This document shows positions 5,675 through 8,462 of a stretch of 8,462 nt of DNA, piece after piece (the first letter of the stretch is position 1; each line of letters begins with the position of its first letter). The stretch covers positions 1 to 8,462 of the forward strand of contig JBBRGG010000160.1 of the NCBI GenBank assembly GCA_038240875.1. Reading direction: 5' to 3'. This stretch comes from JBBRGG01 sp038240875. GTDB taxonomy: Bacteria > Planctomycetota > Phycisphaerae > Phycisphaerales > UBA1924. Below the pieces are notes generated by a model. The model saw only the letters and a program-made list of their open reading frames with translations. It made no database searches and was not told where the DNA came from. The position numbers were made by a program, and so were the translations under genes.

Positions 5675-5811
5675 AAAATGGAGAAGGCGCAGCCTCTCTG
5701 GTGAGAGGGGGGCCAAAAATAGCTTGAAATTCAACGAGGATTCGCGTGAACCATACGCTTCGCGTTGGCAACAACTGTGCGCTTCTACGCAGCAAAGAGA
5801 TGGCAAATGCA

Positions 5812-5836
5812 CACCACGATCGAGACGATCATGGTG
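5812..5836. repeat. 11-bp inverted repeat inside tandem-repeat copy 1
   Basis: CACCACGATCG (5812-5822) and CGATCATGGTG (5826-5836) flank an AGA loop and pair at 10 of 11 positions, the exception being a C-A mismatch. The segment lies in the middle of the 171-bp unit and is unchanged in the second copy. Confidence 0.7.
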
Positions 5837-5983
5837 GCACGAATACACAGACAAACTACAAATCTCTCTCTGGGCGAGAGGGGGGCCAAGACAGCTTGGA
5901 ATTCAACGAGGATTCGCGTGAACCAGACGCTTTGCGTTGGCAACAATTGTGCGCTTCTACGCAGCGAAGAGATAGCCAATGCA

Positions 5984-6008
5984 CACCACGATCGAGACGA
6001 TCATGGTG
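5984..6008. repeat. 11-bp inverted repeat inside tandem-repeat copy 2
   Basis: This 25-base hairpin sequence is identical to the one 172 bases upstream, including its single mismatch and AGA loop. The bases around it have changed at several sites, so this is one of the better-preserved parts of the unit. It could be a protein-binding site or an RNA hairpin. Confidence 0.7.
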
Positions 6009-6096
6009 GCACGAAGATACAGAGATACTACAGATCTCTCTTGGCGAGAGGGGGACCAAGACAGCTTGGAATTCAACGAGGTTTCGTTGCTCGTGC

Positions 6097-7986
6097 TTAT
6101 GGCTTGAGAATGATTACTACGGCGTCGCGTGCGGCTACAGCACCGGGGATTGATACGCCCGTTGTCAGAGTTGTGCCATCGATTGTGATGGGTTGATTGA
6201 GTACGCCATCAGCGGGAGCAATCTGGCCCGACCATACGACGCTGCCGTTCCACTGGTTGCCAGTGATGGATGAGAGCGATGCGGGATCAGATGCGCGACT
6301 GCCTGAGACGGACTTAATGGTGATGCTTTGCGCGGGATTGTCGCTGAGGTTGATCACGACGACGGCGATCTCGGCGGGGTTGCCTTGTGCGTTGCGCGTT
6401 ACGCGCGCGTATGTGTACAACTTGGGGTCCGACGATTCCAGCGGTTCGTAGGTGCCGTGGCGAAGGCTGGCGTGGGCTGAGCGGAGGTGGATCATCCTGC
6501 GATAGAGGTTATAGATGGAGCCTTCGTCGGCGCGCATGACTTCGACGTTGCGAGTTGCGGCTTGGTCCCCCACTGCGATCCATGGGGAGCCTTGGGTGAA
6601 GCCAGCGTTGCTTTGTGTGTTCCATCGCATGGGGGTACGGATGTTGGGGTCGGGCTTGTCGCCGGACATGCCGAGCTCTTCGCCGTAGTAGATGAAGGGA
6701 ACGCCGGATCCGAGCAGGTTCATGATTGCGGCGGAGCGAGCGGCGCCGAGATTACCTTTGAGGTGGCTCATGACGCGGGGCTGATCGTGATTGGTGAGAA
6801 AGCGGCCATACTGGCCGGGCGGGTAGAGGGCGATGACCTTGCGCTGCGCGTCGGCGATGCGCTTTGGGTTGGAATCGCGTGCGGCATCGAGCATGGCGTA
6901 CGAGAGGTCGAACTCGAAGCAGGTGTCGAGTTGATCGCCGACGTATGTCGAGACTTCTTCACTGCCAGCCCAGACTTCGCCGATGGTGAAGGCGTCGGGG
7001 GATGATTGTTTGTAGGTCTTGTAAAAGAGGCGGAGCCAGTCGTGGGTTTCGGGGGTGTTTTCCTGTACGGAGCCATCTTCGATGAGGTGGCGGATGGCGT
7101 CGAGGCGATACCCGGCGACGCCTTCTTTTTCGATCCAATAGCGAACGACATCGAGCATTGCGTTGCTTGCGTCGACGTTGCGATAGTTCACATCGGGCAT
7201 GGTGAGATAGAAGATGGAGTAGTAGTATGCGGGGTCAATTGTTGCTGGGTCGTTGTCGGGGCCGGTGCCGGGGGCGGGTGCCTCAACACCTGGGCGGCTA
7301 CCGGCGGGCCACCAAATGTTTTGGTTCCAAGGGCCTTTGTAGTCGGTGACACGATCGGACCAGATGAACCAGTCGCGCTTTGGACTGTTGGGATCTTGGG
7401 AAGCTTCGGCGAACCAAGGGTGTGTGTAGGAGATGTGGTTAAGGACGAGGTCGAGGATGACTTTGATGCCGCGTTTGTCGCACTCTTTGATGAGTTCGCG
7501 GAAGTCGTCCATGGTGCCATATTGCGGGTTAATGCTGTAGAAATCAGAGACTTCGTAGCCGTGGTAGCCGGGGGAAGGATGGATGGGCATGAGCCAGAGG
7601 CCAGTGACGCCAAGGTCGGAATTGGTGGCGGGATCGCCGTCGTTGAGGTAGTCGAGTTTGTTGATGAGGCCACGGATGTCGCCGACGCCGTCGCCTGCGA
7701 GTGGGCCGACGTCGCTGTCTTTGAATGAGCGGACAAAGGCGTGGTAGAAGACGGTGTCATTCCACCAGCCAGCGCGCTCTGGGCCTTGGCGAACGGTGTT
7801 GAGATCAGCTTGGTTAATGCCTGCTTTGGCGTCGGGGTTGGTCGTTGCTTGGGCGAGGACGACAGAGGGGAGCGCGAAGATCGCGGCGAGAGAGAGTGTG
7901 ACGGCGCAGCGGCGCGAGAAGCGAGTTGAGAATGAGGTCGAGACTGGGGTGCAGGCCACGCGTTGGTGAGGTGCAGTATTGCTCAT
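6097..7986 (-). CDS. Secreted GH13 alpha-amylase-family glycoside hydrolase
   Basis: This 629-residue enzyme is predicted to hydrolyse alpha-1,4 glucans or malto-oligosaccharides outside the cytoplasm. A Sec signal peptide is visible: basic residues at 22-26, a hydrophobic core at 28-43, and a likely cut after 'VLA' (A45). The (beta/alpha)8 barrel carries all GH13 regions: 'GVTGLWLMPIHPS' (126-138), region I D179-x3-N183-H184, region II G292-Y-R294-L-D296 (nucleophile) with H300, region III E337 (acid/base) in 'TIGEVW', and region IV N399-H400-D401 (transition-state stabiliser). The fifth region reads MPDVN (263-267), close to the MPDLN signature I recall for subfamily GH13_36. Domain B has a Pro/Ala-rich insertion at about 231-252. 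The C-terminal beta domain spans about 510-629 and is longer than the family minimum. No clear Shine-Dalgarno sequence precedes ATG 7986, but no better start is visible. No sugar transporter or regulator is adjacent. Exact substrate is uncertain. Confidence 0.95.
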   Translation of the reverse strand: MSNTAPHQRVACTPVSTSFSTRFSRRCAVTLSLAAIFALPSVVLAQATTNPDAKAGINQADLNTVRQGPERAGWWNDTVFYHAFVRSFKDSDVGPLAGDGVGDIRGLINKLDYLNDGDPATNSDLGVTGLWLMPIHPSPGYHGYEVSDFYSINPQYGTMDDFRELIKECDKRGIKVILDLVLNHISYTHPWFAEASQDPNSPKRDWFIWSDRVTDYKGPWNQNIWWPAGSRPGVEAPAPGTGPDNDPATIDPAYYYSIFYLTMPDVNYRNVDASNAMLDVVRYWIEKEGVAGYRLDAIRHLIEDGSVQENTPETHDWLRLFYKTYKQSSPDAFTIGEVWAGSEEVSTYVGDQLDTCFEFDLSYAMLDAARDSNPKRIADAQRKVIALYPPGQYGRFLTNHDQPRVMSHLKGNLGAARSAAIMNLLGSGVPFIYYGEELGMSGDKPDPNIRTPMRWNTQSNAGFTQGSPWIAVGDQAATRNVEVMRADEGSIYNLYRRMIHLRSAHASLRHGTYEPLESSDPKLYTYARVTRNAQGNPAEIAVVVINLSDNPAQSITIKSVSGSRASDPASLSSITGNQWNGSVVWSGQIAPADGVLNQPITIDGTTLTTGVSIPGAVAARDAVVIILKP

Positions 7987-8046
7987 GGCTAAAGCGTACG
8001 TCGGTAGCGAGACTTTGGCATGAGGGCGACATCAAAGTGTGATGAG

Positions 8047-8121
8047 GTGCCGGGGCAATACCGGACAGTGATCTATTTTTTAATAGTGTTGGAAAGTGTT
8101 GGTAGGCGTTGGAGGCGTTGA
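8047..8121. promoter_or_regulatory. Intergenic region with small inverted repeats and a GTTGG array
   Basis: This covers most of the 140 bases between the hydrolase gene at the right edge and the amylase start, both on the minus strand. It holds CCGG..CCGG flanked by GT/AC (8047-8066), an AT-rich inverted repeat CTATT-TTTT-AATAG (8073-8086), and GTTGG at 8088, 8098 and 8108, then GTTGA at 8117, spaced 10, 10 and 9 bases. The region probably contains the 3' end of the upstream transcript and the amylase promoter. I cannot place a reliable -35/-10 pair or terminator. Confidence 0.3.
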
Positions 8122-8126
8122 GAGAA

Positions 8127-8462
8127 TTAGGACTTGGGGAAGAGTGAGGCGGCGAGTTCGAGGGTGGTGGTTGTGTCACGTTGCGCGATGAATGTGTAGC
8201 CATGGTGCATTGGCGCGCTATCGATAAGGCCGTCGGAGCGAAGGGCGTAAAGGGTGACATTGAAGGCGGGTTTGCCATCGTTGCGAAGGCGAGGTTGGCG
8301 AGTGGTTTGATCAATAAGGCGCAAGGCGGCTTTGCAGGCTTCAATGGGTTCAAGGCCTCGTTCCATAGAGCGGACGACTTCGTAGGCGGCGCATGCGTGG
8401 AGAGAGGCTTCGCCGCGGCCGGTTGCGCCGTTGCTGCCTACGCCATTCTCGCAGAAGATGCC
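8127..8462 (-). CDS. Isoaspartyl peptidase / glycosylasparaginase-family Ntn-hydrolase, C-terminal fragment
   Basis: The frame is open from the window end to a TAA at 8129-8127, giving 111 residues; the N-terminal part, including the autocleavage site and catalytic Thr, lies outside. The visible piece matches the C-terminal (beta) subunit of the T2 family. 'GATGRGE' (visible residues 12-18) corresponds to the conserved ATGxGE segment whose Thr-Gly forms the oxyanion hole. The helix 'VVRSMERGLEPIEACKAAL' and a terminal strand pair with 'FNVTLYALRSDG' follow the family order. Enzymes of this family cleave beta-aspartyl dipeptides, asparagine, or the GlcNAc-Asn bond, and mature by self-cleavage. 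Which substrate applies here cannot be told from this part. A methionine at 8364-8366 is internal and is not the start. The family call rests on the motif and secondary-structure order only. Confidence 0.7.
   Translation of the reverse strand, partial: GIFCENGVGSNGATGRGEASLHACAAYEVVRSMERGLEPIEACKAALRLIDQTTRQPRLRNDGKPAFNVTLYALRSDGLIDSAPMHHGYTFIAQRDTTTTLELAASLFPKS

Larger units (their letters stand above)
5694..6081. repeat. Long tandem repeat, period about 171 bp, about 2.3 copies, between convergent genes
   Basis: Taking the CTCTC hairpin as the unit start, copies begin at 5694, 5866 and 6036. The first two are 172 and 170 bp; the third stops after 46 bp at 6081, 15 bases before the stop codon of the amylase gene. 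Comparing 5728-5899 with 5900-6069 by eye gives about 11 substitutions and two single-base indels, about 93% identity. Each unit starts with a CTCTC/GAGAG hairpin whose loop varies (TGGT, TGGGC, TTGGC) while the stem is kept, followed by a G-run and 'AATTCAACGAGG'. The period is not a multiple of three, and open frames crossing it on both strands encode unrelated peptides, so it is non-coding. It accounts for most of the 480 bases between the two genes. Confidence 0.9.

Noticed and set aside
5100..5795. 231-codon minus-strand frame over the end of the cyclase gene
   Set aside because: It is antisense to the GGDEF and REC domains, Ser/Arg-rich and without recognisable domains.
5694..6081. CRISPR array
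   Set aside because: The period is about 171 bp, with similarity along the whole unit rather than short repeats separated by unique spacers.
5694..6081. Insertion sequence or MITE
   Set aside because: No terminal inverted repeats with target-site duplication and no transposase. The copies are head-to-tail, which fits tandem duplication.
5746..6196. Open frames crossing the 171-bp repeat on the plus strand (135 and 143 codons)
   Set aside because: The period is not a multiple of three, the peptides change frame between copies, they have no ribosome binding site, and they run into the amylase gene on the other strand.
6487..7728. Long plus-strand open frames opposite the amylase gene (172 and 240 codons, same frame)
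   Set aside because: They are antisense shadows produced by the codon bias of a well-supported GH13 gene. Their translations are Val/Gly/Ala/Asp-rich with no motif, and a stop interrupts them at 7003-7005.

Overview
This window looks like chromosomal DNA from a planctomycete, most likely of the Phycisphaerae type. The evidence is the style of its proteins. Two multi-pass membrane proteins carry cytosolic zinc ribbons of the form 'CxxCGYsLeGL...CPECG', a module I associate with that group. They sit beside an FHA-domain protein, a multi-domain HDOD-GGDEF-REC regulator, and long intergenic regions with palindromic repeats. The assignment is inference; there is no rRNA or tRNA here to test it.

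Layout. Positions 1-213 hold the 3' end of an FHA-domain gene (+). Positions 299-1615 and 1852-2718 (+) encode two membrane proteins of the same architecture: an N-terminal paired-CxxC module, a second zinc ribbon, then 4-5 membrane helices. Both contain in-frame tandem DNA repeats in their soluble part. A hairpin at 2752-2790 looks like a bidirectional intrinsic terminator. It separates the second membrane protein from a small convergent gene of unknown function (2887-3132, -). A 372-base divergent intergenic region (3133-3504) contains a possible cloverleaf-like RNA fold with a following hairpin, and another hairpin directly upstream of a ribosome binding site. It leads into a 703-residue HDOD-GGDEF-REC protein (3505-5616, +).

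The 480 bases from 5617 to 6096 have no convincing gene. They hold a nested inverted repeat just after the stop codon of the regulator, and then a tandem repeat with a period of about 171 bp (about 2.3 copies), each unit carrying two hairpins. The repeat ends 15 bases short of the 3' end of a secreted GH13 alpha-amylase-family enzyme (6097-7986, -). The right edge (8127-8462, -) is the C-terminal part of an Ntn-hydrolase of the isoaspartyl peptidase / glycosylasparaginase family, cut by the window end.

How the genes work together. No single operon or pathway is evident. The left part groups signalling-type proteins (FHA phosphothreonine reader, zinc-ribbon membrane proteins, a predicted c-di-GMP synthase with a receiver domain). 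The right part holds two catabolic hydrolases, for alpha-glucans and for an amide or isopeptide substrate. I see no defence island, CRISPR array, integrase or transposase. The least explained items are the folded leader upstream of the diguanylate cyclase gene and the 171-bp tandem repeat.
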